This document shows, piece by piece, positions 33,589 to 43,428 of a stretch of DNA of 64,000 bases. Position numbers and translations under genes: made by a program. The notes under the pieces are model-generated. The model did not search any database and had not been told where the DNA came from. It saw only the letters and a list, made by a program, of their open reading frames with translations. The DNA comes from Sphingobacterium alimentarium (lineage in GTDB: Bacteria; Bacteroidota; Bacteroidia; Sphingobacteriales; Sphingobacteriaceae): the NCBI RefSeq assembly GCF_004342685.1, contig NZ_SMBZ01000003.1:62001-126000 (forward strand), given 5' to 3'. Numbering within the stretch: the stretch's first letter is position 1; the number at the start of each line of letters is the position of its first letter.

Positions 33589-34821
33589 ATGAAAATACTA
33601 CATACAGCGGATTGGCACCTTGGCAAGAAGCTCGATCATATAAGTCGTCTTGACGAACAAAAAGAAGTACTGCAAGAAATTTGTGCTATAGCCGATGAAC
33701 AAAACGTGGATTTGGTTGTCGTGGCTGGCGATTTGTTTGATGCCTTCAACCCGTCGGTAGAAGCAACAGAATTACTCTATCAAACGCTCAAAAAATTAAC
33801 TAATAACGGTCGTAGACCAGTCATAGCCATTGCTGGAAATCACGATTCTCCCGATCGGGTGGATTCCGCGGACCCATTAGCAAGAGCTTGTGGCATCTTA
33901 TTCATGGGCTATCCGCATGCAGAGGTCAAACCTTTTACGATGGAAGGTCATTTCCAAATTACCAAATCGGACAAAGGCTTTCTTGAAATCCAGTTAACCC
34001 ATGTTCCCTACCCTATACGCATACTTTCTACCGCCTATGCCAATGAATTGCGCCTAAAACAATTTTTGGGAACCGAAAATAAGGGTGAGCAGCTCAATGA
34101 GGTGTTGCGTAGCAGCTGGCAAGAGTTAGCCGATCAATATTGTGACTCCAATGGGGTAAATATACTGACTGCCCACTTATACATGTTGCAGCGTGGTGGA
34201 GAAATATTGGAAGAACCTGAAGGCGAGAAACCGATAAAAATTGGAAATGCTGATATCGTGTATTCGGATGCTATTCCGCCTCAAATACAATACACTGCAT
34301 TGGGTCATTTACATCGCTACCAGTTTATCGCTGGACATACTAGCCCGGTGGTGTATTCGAGTTCACCGCTTTGCTACTCTTTTTCCGAAGCAGGACAACA
34401 AAAGAAAGTAGTGATAATTGATGTAACACCAAAAGAAAAACCACAGATACACCCGATTACCTTACATAGTGGCAGACCGCTATTACGCAAGACATTTGAT
34501 GATGTCGATGCCGCTGTCGAGTGGTTGTGTGACAATCCGTATGCTTTGGTGGAGCTTACCATGATTAGTGATACTTTCATGTCCTCAGCCGACCTAAAAA
34601 GGATCCACGAAGCACATGATGGAATCATTCATATTATTCCGGTGGTAAAGAATTTAAGAAATCATACCGCGGACAACTCTGCAGAGGTAATTCGTCTGGA
34701 ACAGGATATCCATAGCTTGTTTGAAGATTATTTTGTCTATCGGCATGGGCAATCTCCCAATGAAGAGATCAAAACCTTGTTCAAGGAAGTGTTAACCTAT
34801 TCAAAAGATTTGGAGGAATAA
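33589..34821 (+). CDS. sbcD: Exonuclease SbcCD subunit D (Mre11-like nuclease)
   Basis: The 410-residue calcineurin-like phosphoesterase has all the metal motifs in order: HTADWHLGKK, VVAGDLFDAF, IAGNHDSPDR, NILTAHLY and ALGHLHRYQ. With SbcC it forms the Mre11/Rad50-like complex that cleaves hairpins and processes DNA ends. The gene precedes sbcC with a 2-base gap. A GAGGTG ribosome-type sequence sits 4 bases before the ATG. Confidence 0.95.
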   Translation: MKILHTADWHLGKKLDHISRLDEQKEVLQEICAIADEQNVDLVVVAGDLFDAFNPSVEATELLYQTLKKLTNNGRRPVIAIAGNHDSPDRVDSADPLARACGILFMGYPHAEVKPFTMEGHFQITKSDKGFLEIQLTHVPYPIRILSTAYANELRLKQFLGTENKGEQLNEVLRSSWQELADQYCDSNGVNILTAHLYMLQRGGEILEEPEGEKPIKIGNADIVYSDAIPPQIQYTALGHLHRYQFIAGHTSPVVYSSSPLCYSFSEAGQQKKVVIIDVTPKEKPQIHPITLHSGRPLLRKTFDDVDAAVEWLCDNPYALVELTMISDTFMSSADLKRIHEAHDGIIHIIPVVKNLRNHTADNSAEVIRLEQDIHSLFEDYFVYRHGQSPNEEIKTLFKEVLTYSKDLEE

Positions 34822-34823
34822 AT

Positions 34824-37800
34824 ATGTTACCATTATATCTAAGTATTGAGGGATTGTACTCCTACCAGCAAAAGCAGGAGATTGATTTTACTAAATTGAC
34901 CGAAGCTGGTCTTTTTGGCATTTTTGGCACAGTAGGTTCCGGCAAGTCCTCTGTGCTGGAGGCCATCAGTTATGCATTGTACGGAGAGACCGAACGCTTG
35001 AACAGCAAAGAAAAGCGTGCCTATAATATGATGAATTTGAAGTCGAATAATGTTCTTATTGATTTTCACTTTCTAAATTTCGAAGGCCGCAAATTTCGCT
35101 TCGTGGCGCAATGGCGTCGTCGTAAGAATTTCAATGATATTGCCGATAATATGCGTGATGCCTATGAGTGGATCGATGGCAAATGGGTGCCTCTTACATC
35201 GAATGATGGTGCTGCGGTTACGAATCTTTCTTACGCCAATTTTAGGAGAACCATAATAATTCCACAAGGACAATTCAAAGAATTTCTAGAACTCAAAGGC
35301 AAAGAGCGATCAGAAATGATGAAAGAAATATTTTTCTTAAATCAATATGATCTAGGTCCCAAGGTTGGTTCTTTATTAGCTGACGCAAATAAGCAAATCG
35401 AGCACCTTAAAGGTGCACTGAGTGGTTATGAAGAGGTAAATGAAGAAATAATAAACCAGAAAAATCAACATTATAAGACTCTGGAAGCCAATCTAGTGCA
35501 GCATAAAAAAGAAGTTGAACACCTGGAGATACAATTCAACACCTTACAGACGGCAAAACAAAACCGATTGGATTTGCTGGCTAAACAGGGTGAGCTAGCT
35601 GAACTGGAAGGCAAGAAAACATCAATAGAAAAAATCGAAACGGAGGTCCGTGAATATGAATTGGTATCAAACAATTTCAAAGAAAATCTAAATATACTGT
35701 CTCAAACTACGAGCAGCAAAAATGCCTTATTAGCAAAAATCGAAAACCTGAAAGAATCCAAAGACGCAACAAAATCTTCACTCGTTGCTGTGGAACAAGC
35801 TTTAGAGCAGATTATCCCACAATATGAAAATCTGGATAACCTCAAAGCAGAGATTCAGGACCTTAGACGATTAATCATCAATGTGGAAGCTTCTCAAGCC
35901 AAGCAAGAAAAAGAGGCGCGCATCAAGAAAGGCCTTGACTATTTGTCTGAGCAGAAAAAGTTGCAACAGAACTTGTGGACTACGATAGAACAACAAGAGC
36001 AAGAGATCGAAAATATCAAGCTTTCCAAGATCAATTCGGCAGATCTCATGGCAATTGATACCTGGTATCAAAAAAATGAACAACTTGCGAAAGATTTTGA
36101 AGAAGAGCAATCGCGTATATCATCGATTCAGGCGCAAATCGCAGAATTGAAAAGTAAATTCATCGCCTTGGGTTATGATGAATCGAGTTGGGAACAATCG
36201 CTTGCGCAAGATTTGCAAAATATTACTGATCAAGAAACGCAGCTAAGGCAGAAGGAAGGAGATTTGAGGTTAAAGCAAGAGCTGTCACACTACATCCACA
36301 ATCTGCATGATGGCGAACCTTGCCCGTTGTGCGGCTCCGCCGCACACCCCTCTCCTATGCAAATCCATGATTTAGAGGATGAATTTGCCGCATTGGAATT
36401 AGAAAAAATCACTTTAAAGCAGCAGAAAGAAAAGTTAGACAAGCACAAAACAGATTTAACCCTTTACTGCCGTATGATATTGGACAAACAAGCGGATATT
36501 GTAAAGTACGGTGAAACTGTTGCATCCATTCAGAATCAGCAGGAAGCGCATTATACCACTTTTGTGTGGGAAGAATTTGATAAGGCTAATCGTACTATTT
36601 TTGATACTAAAAAGAAAGAGGTTTTTGCGATTGAAGAGCAATTAGCGCAAAAGGAAAATGAGCTCAAAGTAAATCGAGATCAGTTGCAGAAAACACAAGA
36701 TACGATTCACAAATCAGAAAGTGTACTGAATGATCTGCAGAATGAAATTGCGGGCTTGGCAGCCAATATTACACAAAATCTGCAGCAGCTTCAGGTAATT
36801 GACGCCAATGACTTTGTCGCACAAGATCGGCAAACTCTTGAACTTCGTATAGAAGAAACAACGACGGCGGTACAAACGATTTCGCGTTCGTATGAAGATT
36901 ATAGCAAAAAACTACTGACCTACAGAACGCAATATGCACAGATAAAAGGTACCTATACGGAAGCTCAGGAGCAGCACGCCCAGTACACCAGCAAATTGCA
37001 AGAAACCCAAAATCTGCTGCACAAGCTACTGCTACAATTCAATTATCCAGATATAGCAACTGTAAAGGCTGTGTTGGAAAAAAACATCAATATCTCGGAA
37101 TCGCGCAAGATTATCCAAGATTTTTATATTTCGTACAATAGCTTGCAAAACCGTATTCAAGAGTTACAAAAATTGGTAGAAGCGGATAAGTATTCGGATG
37201 AGCGCTATGAGGAACTTTCTGACCTGCTCGTTCTCAAAAAAGAAGAGCTGGAGCTTCAAATAGAAATCTATGGCGCGCTCAAAGATGACTTAGAACGGTT
37301 GACGATCGAACTTGCTAAAAAACAAGAATTGCTGCAAGAATACCAGCGATTGGATTCACGCAAAAAAAATCTGGATGTACTCTTTAATATGTTCAAGGGT
37401 AATGGATTTGTGAATTATGTATCCAGCATACACTTGCAGCGCTTATGCGAAATAGCGAATCAACGTTTTCACCGCTTGACAAAGAATCATCTTAGCTTAG
37501 TAATCAATGAGACGAATGAATTTGAAGTCATTGACTACCTCAATGATGGCCGGAGACGTTCTGCAAAGACTTTGTCAGGTGGACAAGCCTTTCAGGCTTC
37601 ATTATGTTTGGCCCTTGCCTTAGCAGAAAATATTCAAGCCTTAAATAAAGCGGACAAAAACTTCTTTTTCATTGATGAAGGCTTCGGCACGCAGGATACA
37701 GAAAGTATCAATACCGTGTTTGACACCTTACAATATTTACATCAGGAAAATCGTGTGGTGGGTATTATCTCCCATGTAGAAGAGCTGAAAGAACGAATGC

Positions 37801-37859
37801 CCCGCTCCATTACGGTTATAAAAGACCTCGAAAAAGGAAGCCAAATAACGATTAATTAA
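34824..37859 (+). CDS. sbcC: Exonuclease SbcCD subunit C (Rad50-like ATPase)
   Basis: The 1011-residue protein has an N-terminal ABC half with Walker A FGTVGSGKSSVLEAI, two long coiled-coil arms, the zinc-hook CPLCGSAAHPSP at residues 500-503, and a C-terminal half with signature LSGGQAFQASLCLALA and Walker B FFFIDEGFGTQD. It dimerises through the zinc hook and, with SbcD, unwinds and cleaves DNA ends and hairpins. It is the second gene of sbcDC and is followed by a terminator that it shares with the converging sensor kinase gene. Confidence 0.96.
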   Translation: MLPLYLSIEGLYSYQQKQEIDFTKLTEAGLFGIFGTVGSGKSSVLEAISYALYGETERLNSKEKRAYNMMNLKSNNVLIDFHFLNFEGRKFRFVAQWRRRKNFNDIADNMRDAYEWIDGKWVPLTSNDGAAVTNLSYANFRRTIIIPQGQFKEFLELKGKERSEMMKEIFFLNQYDLGPKVGSLLADANKQIEHLKGALSGYEEVNEEIINQKNQHYKTLEANLVQHKKEVEHLEIQFNTLQTAKQNRLDLLAKQGELAELEGKKTSIEKIETEVREYELVSNNFKENLNILSQTTSSKNALLAKIENLKESKDATKSSLVAVEQALEQIIPQYENLDNLKAEIQDLRRLIINVEASQAKQEKEARIKKGLDYLSEQKKLQQNLWTTIEQQEQEIENIKLSKINSADLMAIDTWYQKNEQLAKDFEEEQSRISSIQAQIAELKSKFIALGYDESSWEQSLAQDLQNITDQETQLRQKEGDLRLKQELSHYIHNLHDGEPCPLCGSAAHPSPMQIHDLEDEFAALELEKITLKQQKEKLDKHKTDLTLYCRMILDKQADIVKYGETVASIQNQQEAHYTTFVWEEFDKANRTIFDTKKKEVFAIEEQLAQKENELKVNRDQLQKTQDTIHKSESVLNDLQNEIAGLAANITQNLQQLQVIDANDFVAQDRQTLELRIEETTTAVQTISRSYEDYSKKLLTYRTQYAQIKGTYTEAQEQHAQYTSKLQETQNLLHKLLLQFNYPDIATVKAVLEKNINISESRKIIQDFYISYNSLQNRIQELQKLVEADKYSDERYEELSDLLVLKKEELELQIEIYGALKDDLERLTIELAKKQELLQEYQRLDSRKKNLDVLFNMFKGNGFVNYVSSIHLQRLCEIANQRFHRLTKNHLSLVINETNEFEVIDYLNDGRRRSAKTLSGGQAFQASLCLALALAENIQALNKADKNFFFIDEGFGTQDTESINTVFDTLQYLHQENRVVGIISHVEELKERMPRSITVIKDLEKGSQITIN

Positions 37860-37867
37860 CGGTAAAT

Positions 37868-37892
37868 AGCCTTCACTTCAGTAGTGAAGGCT
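37868..37892. terminator. Bidirectional intrinsic terminator
   Basis: AGCCTTCAC pairs perfectly with GTGAAGGCT around TTCAGTA, between the sbcC stop and the end of the converging histidine-kinase gene. The stop region of the kinase gene lies within it. Confidence 0.75.
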
Positions 37893-39625
37893 TTACGTTA
37901 TTGTCTGATTCTTGGATCATACGTGGATAACAGGTGATATAGATGGATGTGCCTTCATTTTTATTGGATTCCACGCTGATTTTACCATTTAGATTCTGAA
38001 CCCTAGAATAGATACTCTTTAAACCCAATCCTCCCTTTAGCCTTGCAGTTTCTAGGTTCATTCCATCACCGTTATCTTCTATGCTGAGGGCCACCATTCC
38101 CGATTTATCCGTCTGAATCTGCAGCAATACATGAGTAGCGTTGGCATGCTTTACAATATTGTGAAGTACTTCTTGGATAATACGGTAAAATGTAATTTCA
38201 TCTTCCACCACGATTTGGCTGGGGACCTTAATCAACTGCAAGTCAATTCTAAATTTATCTGTTTGAATCTTTTTGCAATATTGTTTGATGGCTTCCAGTA
38301 AGCCAAATTTTTCGACGATTAATGGTGTCAAGTTATAGACTATACGATTCAGTTCTTGTTTTGTATCGTCTACATAATGTAGGATCCGACTTAGGTGATT
38401 CATCTCGTTTTCCGAAAGAGGAGCTGATTCCTGGAAATCATATAAGGCGATTTTGATAGAAGATAATAATCCTCCAAGACTATCGTGCAGATCCGTGGCT
38501 ATACGATTCCTTTCGCGGTCTTCGATGATTTTGAGCAACTTCATTTCATATATAATACGGCTCTGTTTTTCTTCTTCCAGACTAGCTTCAAGTAGGTCGT
38601 ATTCTTTTTTGGCTAATATTTTATTACGATTTTTGGCTTTGACTAATAAGAATAAAACGACGATGAGTACATCTAGAAAAACAGCTAAGGCTGCAATGAG
38701 CATGTTGTTCTTAGAACGTGTAAGCAGTGCCTTCTCATTGCTGCTTTTAAGTTTTTCAAGTTCGGCCAAATTTTCATTAAACCGCATATTGTAGTTTAGC
38801 TCCTCAATATAAAGTTGTTGATTACCAATCTTTTGTAATTTCAGCTGATCCAATAATCTTTCATATGCCGCGAATGCTTTTTGGTCTTGATCCGTCGCTC
38901 GGTATGCGTCAATCAGATCCAAAAGTACAAACGTAATGTAGGACTCTAAATCCTTCTCGCTGTAATCATCCAATACGTGAATGTAGGCAGCTATTGCTTT
39001 ACCATATTGTCTTGCCTTTGCAAAAATCTTCCTTCGGATGAATTCACTGTACATCATTTCGGAAGAATCTTTGCCCTCGGGAGCAACCTTATAAGCTTCA
39101 TCCAACAACTTTCTTCCTTCTTCAAAATTCCCTTCATAAGCTAATGAGAGTGCCATCAAGCTTTTTATACGCGCGTTATAGGGTATAGGAACTTCATCTC
39201 TCTTGATTTTATCAGCCAATAAAATGTATTTACGCACACTATCAACCTTATTTTGCTTAGCATAAGTCGAGGTAATCAAGGTTTCTGTAATACCATCAAA
39301 ATTGGAGTGCCAATTAAAGTCGTCGGAAATAAATATGCCCTTATAAAGATGCGTTAAAGCCTTATCCAAATCATTTAGTTGGTAATACAAACCTCCTAGC
39401 TTGAAATTGTAATTCCGAATGATAATGGGATTATTGGTTTTGAGAATGATAGGATGAATATCAGCAAAAAGCTTCAGTCGTGTAAAATAGTGCCCTAACT
39501 CGCCTCTTGCATTTGCTAGATTAGTATGCAAGAGTGCTAACTTCTCCAATACCGCTGCCGTACTGCTATTGCCAATATAATCTATGCCCTTTTGCGCTAA
39601 AGCAATGCTTTTATGTATATCCGTA
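37873..39625 (-). pseudogene. C-terminal part of a TPR sensor histidine kinase interrupted by an IS element
   Basis: The fragment carries TPR-like repeats (SAIAL-type, LNDLDKALTHLYKGIF, KALTHLYK and further), a membrane helix (MLIAALAVFLDVLIVVLFLLV), the HisKA_3 phospho-acceptor in RNRIATDLHDSLGGLLSS, and HATPase motifs EVLHNIVKHANA, DNGDGM and GGLGLKSI. A NarL-class kinase. The start is lost to the IS at 39626; the remaining frame could begin at TTG 39549 but would lack the signal peptide. Reading through the element's target duplication gives IHKSIALAQKGIDYIGNS before that point. It converges on sbcC. Confidence 0.9.
39617..39625. repeat. Target-site duplication, left copy (ATATCCGTA)
   Basis: Nine bases ATATCCGTA that recur exactly at 40837-40845 on the other side of the IS element. 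Removing the element and one copy restores the kinase frame. Confidence 0.85.
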
Positions 39626-40728
39626 CTATGTACATGACAAAAATTGTAATAAACTGATGTTTAACTTGTTGAATCCTGACAATAAACATTCTGTGATATA
39701 ATCAAGGCCATATTTGATTATTGACACGGCTTTTCTTTGATGTTTCTTGATTTTAATGGGTCGAATCTGGGTATGAATATATTCTCCAACTTTGTAGCAC
39801 CACAGGCATGCTATCATCGTAAGCATGAACAATTTTTCAAGGCGGTCCAAGTCAGTGACATGGGTATCTTCTATATTGAACCCGCTAGATTTCATAAATT
39901 TGAATAGTGTCTCGATATTCCAGCGCCGCCTATAATATTCCAGTGCCTTCTGTGGTTCATAGAATGATACCAGTATTAAAAATTCAACTTTTCCATCGAT
40001 AACAGTTTTAGTAGCTGATAGCTAACATAATTGACCGTGCATTTCTACAATATGCTGGTAATGTCTGAATTCCCTGCTATTAAGGTTGTTAAACAAGTGA
40101 CATACCGTTATTTCTTTTTGTTTTCTAGCCAAGAACACCTTAAAGTTATTCCGGATCCTGATATGATACTGGATGCTATGTTCATTTAAGAATCTTAACC
40201 ATTTCTCTCCGATAAATTCACGATCAGCTAATATACAGTCGATGGAATCCAGTCCAAACCAATCGATGAAATTCTGGACCAATGTAATTCGTTCCTGTGA
40301 ATTAGAGTTCCCTCGCTTGTCCAGCATCTTAAACATGATTGGAATGGCAACAGACTTATAACTGATACCCAACATGAGTATATTGATGTTTTGCTGTCCA
40401 AATTTCCAGTTTGTCCTATCCATGACTAAAATAACGGGACTGTTGTTTGTAAAAGATTGAATATAAGTGTACTGATAAGTCGCATTGGCAGATCCACTTG
40501 CGCCATGAAGCGCGGGATTCTCCTAAAACAACTGCTGGCAGCGGATGGAGAATCAAATCCTGCAGACAATTTGGAATAGTTTACTGACTTAACTTTGCAT
40601 AGAGCAGTTATAAAAAGACAGACCAGGCGGATGCTGGAAAGATTGAGATCCTTGCTTAGATGGGCTGTAAATACGGTTAATAAATCCGTATATTTATCGC
40701 ACTGACTGGTATTCGTGTTTAAGAGCAT
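39626..40728 (-). pseudogene. IS4-family DDE transposase, frameshifted and with a nonsense codon
   Basis: Three fragments join to one IS4-type transposase. The N-terminal piece (40426-40728) ends FNLLQTTVPLF and stops; a one-base frameshift near 40430 leads to LVMDRTNWKFGQQNINIL with the first catalytic Asp. ILADREFIGEKW holds the second Asp. A TAG at 40022-40024 (after HGQLC) interrupts the frame, which continues to YYRRRWNIETLFKFMKSSG, an exact Y-x2-R-x3-E-x6-K signature with the catalytic Glu. The stop codon lies within the left inverted repeat. The element cannot make a full transposase unless rescued. Confidence 0.88.
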
Positions 40729-40836
40729 TACGTTGGAAATAATACCTTAATATACTGAATATCAGTCTTTTAAACAAATTTATTATGAAATAATCATCTG
40801 ATAATTAGGTGGTTATGTTTTTTGTCATGTACTAAA
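39626..40836 (-). mobile_element. IS4-family insertion sequence, ~1211 bp, decayed
   Basis: Bounded by the nine-base duplication ATATCCGTA. The ends carry imperfect inverted repeats: GTACATGACAAAAA is exact in both, after four terminal bases that mostly differ (CTAT on the left, TTTA on the right, reading inwards). The transposase reading frame fills most of the element on the minus strand. IS4 elements typically leave 9-12 bp duplications, in line with this. It sits inside the histidine-kinase gene. Confidence 0.9.
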
Positions 40837-40845
40837 ATATCCGTA
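40837..40845. repeat. Target-site duplication, right copy (ATATCCGTA)
   Basis: Exact copy of 39617-39625, directly outside the right end of the IS element. Confidence 0.85.
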
Positions 40846-41147
40846 TCAAAAAACGATATAGCATACGTATTCAAAGTGTTGGCGTAGAATATCGTATCCC
40901 GCATATGTTGCGGCTTGTCTAATATATTTTCTTCAATATATTTAACAACAAATGGAGTATTTGTAACGTAATTTTTGTTGAGTAGATCCGTAATATATAC
41001 TCGAACCTTCTGATAGTCTTTCTCCTTAGCTATCAGATTAATCACAGAATCCGAATAGCGTTTCAGATCATCTGACGCTTGATTTCCAAAACAAAACGAT
41101 GTAAGGAAAAGCAAAAACGCTGTTAAAATCGTTTGCTGTAAGTTCAT
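40837..41147 (-). pseudogene. N-terminal part of the IS-interrupted histidine kinase
   Basis: The fragment starts with a signal peptide (MNLQQTILTAFLLFLTSFCFG) and continues with helical repeat-type sequence to YAISFFDTDI, where the IS breaks it. Joined at the duplication to the fragment ending at 39625, the frame passes directly into IHKSIALAQKG without a gap, giving a 684-residue kinase. ATG at 41147 is chosen because it begins the signal; an upstream in-frame ATG lies at 41162. Three bases past the break, the local frame runs on into the IS and stops. Confidence 0.88.
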
Positions 41148-41287
41148 TGCATAGGTAAACAAGTATCTAAAGATAATTATTTATTTTATAACTTATTTAT
41201 ATAGTAGAAGTAAAAACAGCAGTTGCCTTACAAAACAGTGATTTAATCGCTCACTGGATAATTGGACATATCCACTGTTTGAATTTT

Positions 41288-42457
41288 CTATTTAGTTAAA
41301 ACAGCGGCTTTCTTAGCCTTATTAATTTTCCATTGCAAAAGTATCACACTGAAAAGAAATGTCACTACAGTAATAATGACCAACCCCCAGATTGGTCCGC
41401 TGACCATGTCTACAGTTCCTTTTTCAACGACAAGCGTTCTGAAAATCTGCAAATAATGAGTTAAAGGTATACATTTCGCTATGGCTACAATCCAATCTGG
41501 CATCTGACTCAATGGCCAGGTAAAACCACTTAATATAAATGATGGAGTAGCAATAACCATTAATATCTCTGTTGCTTTTAATTGGGTTGGAATGGCAATG
41601 CTGACCAATATGCCTATAAAGCCTACTGCGAGAAGAAATAATAACGAGGTTCCCCAGAATGCAAAACCTTCCACATGTAATGGCATACGATAAAGAATGG
41701 AATAGCCATAATACAATGCGTATATTAAAACCGACATAAGCAGAAACGGTATTAGCTTAACGAATAGAAGTTGAAAAACATTCGAGGTCTTAGCTATTAA
41801 TTCATTAAACGTTCCATTCTCAAATTCAGATGCAAAACTCAAGGCTAAGCCAAGCATAATAACCTGTTGCAATACGGTCAATAGAACACCGGGAAGCATA
41901 AAATATAGGTAGTTGCCCGACTTAAAGTTCTGTTTAATTATCGTCGTCTTAAAAGGTTCGTACTGTTGTGCTGCTACATAGGATGGTACGCCTTTCTTTT
42001 CAAGCGATTTGATCTGAATGCCGGCTTTCAATGTGCCCGCACACACGTTCACCGCCATCATGGCATAGTTGGAAGTTACCGTATTTGATGTGTTCACAAA
42101 CATAGTAAGCTCGGTAGGACGATTGTAATTAATGTCCGCAGCGAAGTTTTTGGGAATATTTACTACCACTGTAGCTTCTTTTTTCAAAGCTGTTTCGCGC
42201 GAATTAAAATTATCGTTGAGTACCGAAGCGACATAGATGACCTCATTCTCATTAAACATATCGATCAATTGACGAGAAAGTGGAGTTTGGTCTTCGTCCA
42301 CTACTATAATGGGAATATCGGTTACCGTACCTTTTTTATATACTGAACCAACGAGGATACCATACATAATCGGGGCTCCTAGAAACAAAACCATTAAGAC
42401 TTTATTTTGAAAGAATAACTGAAATTCTCTTTTAATCAGATTCAAAAAGTTTTTCAT
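41288..42457 (-). CDS. ABC-2 type permease of a drug/efflux system
   Basis: The 389-residue protein has the YhhJ/YbhR arrangement: one N-terminal membrane helix (VLMVLFLGAPIMYGILVGSV), a periplasmic domain of ~150 residues (VTDIPIIVVDEDQTPLSRQL), and five C-terminal helices with the typical PSFILSGFTWPLSQMPDWI loop. It would export substrates with an ABC ATPase, but none is encoded in this operon. It is the last gene of the regulator-TolC-HlyD-permease unit, 6 bases after the adaptor gene stop. Confidence 0.88.
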   Translation of the reverse strand: MKNFLNLIKREFQLFFQNKVLMVLFLGAPIMYGILVGSVYKKGTVTDIPIIVVDEDQTPLSRQLIDMFNENEVIYVASVLNDNFNSRETALKKEATVVVNIPKNFAADINYNRPTELTMFVNTSNTVTSNYAMMAVNVCAGTLKAGIQIKSLEKKGVPSYVAAQQYEPFKTTIIKQNFKSGNYLYFMLPGVLLTVLQQVIMLGLALSFASEFENGTFNELIAKTSNVFQLLFVKLIPFLLMSVLIYALYYGYSILYRMPLHVEGFAFWGTSLLFLLAVGFIGILVSIAIPTQLKATEILMVIATPSFILSGFTWPLSQMPDWIVAIAKCIPLTHYLQIFRTLVVEKGTVDMVSGPIWGLVIITVVTFLFSVILLQWKINKAKKAAVLTK

Positions 42458-42463
42458 GACTTA

Positions 42464-43426
42464 TTATTTTGTTTCAACTACGATGAATGTTGCTTTTGTC
42501 AATAAATCTTTAGCCTCAGCTACGTTGACAGGCTTCAAGCGGATTTCAAACATAGTCTCTTGTTGCTCGAAGTCAGGATATGCTGTACTAATATTTGCAT
42601 AAGAGGTAAGTGTTTTGATTGTTTCTACTTTTGCTTGAAGCTGCTTGTTGTCCAAATACGGGAAAGCTAATGTTTTGATCTCTCCTTTTTGGAATTCCTT
42701 GACTTTGCTTTCTGGAATAGTCACCCGGAAGTATGTTTCATCCGCGATATATCCTGAAGCTAGACTATAACCCGCCAATGCCAATTCCCCAACTTTTAGA
42801 TTGATCGTTTCAATAGACATATCTTGTGGTGCGATAATATATTTTTCGTTCGCCGCTACATTTACTTCAGATACCGCGCCTAATGCTCTTTCTTTTTGTC
42901 CCAAAGCCATTTTTTGCTGTTCGATGCGAGCGCCATTTGTGACATCAGCGACTTCAGCCTGTGCGGCTAAATATTGATTTTTTGCGCCTTGATATTTCGC
43001 GTACACTTCGTCATATTTCTGCTGAGAAACTAAAGAATCCTGTAATAGATTACGCATACGGTTTAAAGATTTTTCAGCATATTCGTATTGCTCTTTTAAC
43101 CCGTTTACCTTAGCATGAAGCTGTTTCAATTGTCCATCAGTAGCACCTTTCACCGCCATTTCGTATTGGGCTTGAGCTGATTCCAAAGCTCCTTGTGCTT
43201 GTGCAGCTTTAGCTTCGACCTCGGGCAGTTCTAATATGAGCAAGGTGTCTCCTTTTTTGACGAATTGTCCTTCTTCCACTAAGATTTGTTGGATCTTACC
43301 GGGAATTTTGGTCGTTACGGCTAATTGTTCACGCTCAATTTTTCCCTCTATTTTCTTATTTGGTTTGTCTGAAGAACAACTTTGCAAAAACATTGCAAAG
43401 CCTAGGATGTATGCTATATTTTTCAT
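42464..43426 (-). CDS. HlyD-family periplasmic adaptor lipoprotein
   Basis: A 320-residue membrane-fusion protein. A lipoprotein signal ends MFLQSC with Cys17. The lipoyl/biotinyl halves are TTKIPGKIQQILVEEGQFVK and KYIIAPQDMSIETINLKVG; between them is a coiled-coil hairpin of ~100 residues (QAQGALESAQAQYE and NQYLAAQAEVAD). It links the inner-membrane permease to the TolC channel. It starts 2 bases after the TolC stop and ends 6 bases before the permease start. Confidence 0.9.
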   Translation of the reverse strand: MKNIAYILGFAMFLQSCSSDKPNKKIEGKIEREQLAVTTKIPGKIQQILVEEGQFVKKGDTLLILELPEVEAKAAQAQGALESAQAQYEMAVKGATDGQLKQLHAKVNGLKEQYEYAEKSLNRMRNLLQDSLVSQQKYDEVYAKYQGAKNQYLAAQAEVADVTNGARIEQQKMALGQKERALGAVSEVNVAANEKYIIAPQDMSIETINLKVGELALAGYSLASGYIADETYFRVTIPESKVKEFQKGEIKTLAFPYLDNKQLQAKVETIKTLTSYANISTAYPDFEQQETMFEIRLKPVNVAEAKDLLTKATFIVVETK

Positions 43427-43428
43427 AA

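Noticed and set aside
36300-36360. Cysteine cluster in SbcC as a separate zinc-finger protein
   Set aside because: The CPLCG motif is the normal Rad50-type zinc hook at the tip of the coiled coil.
40420-40440. Programmed -1 frameshift in the transposase
   Set aside because: No slippery heptamer is present at the junction, and a separate in-frame TAG downstream shows decay; a lost T explains the shift more simply.
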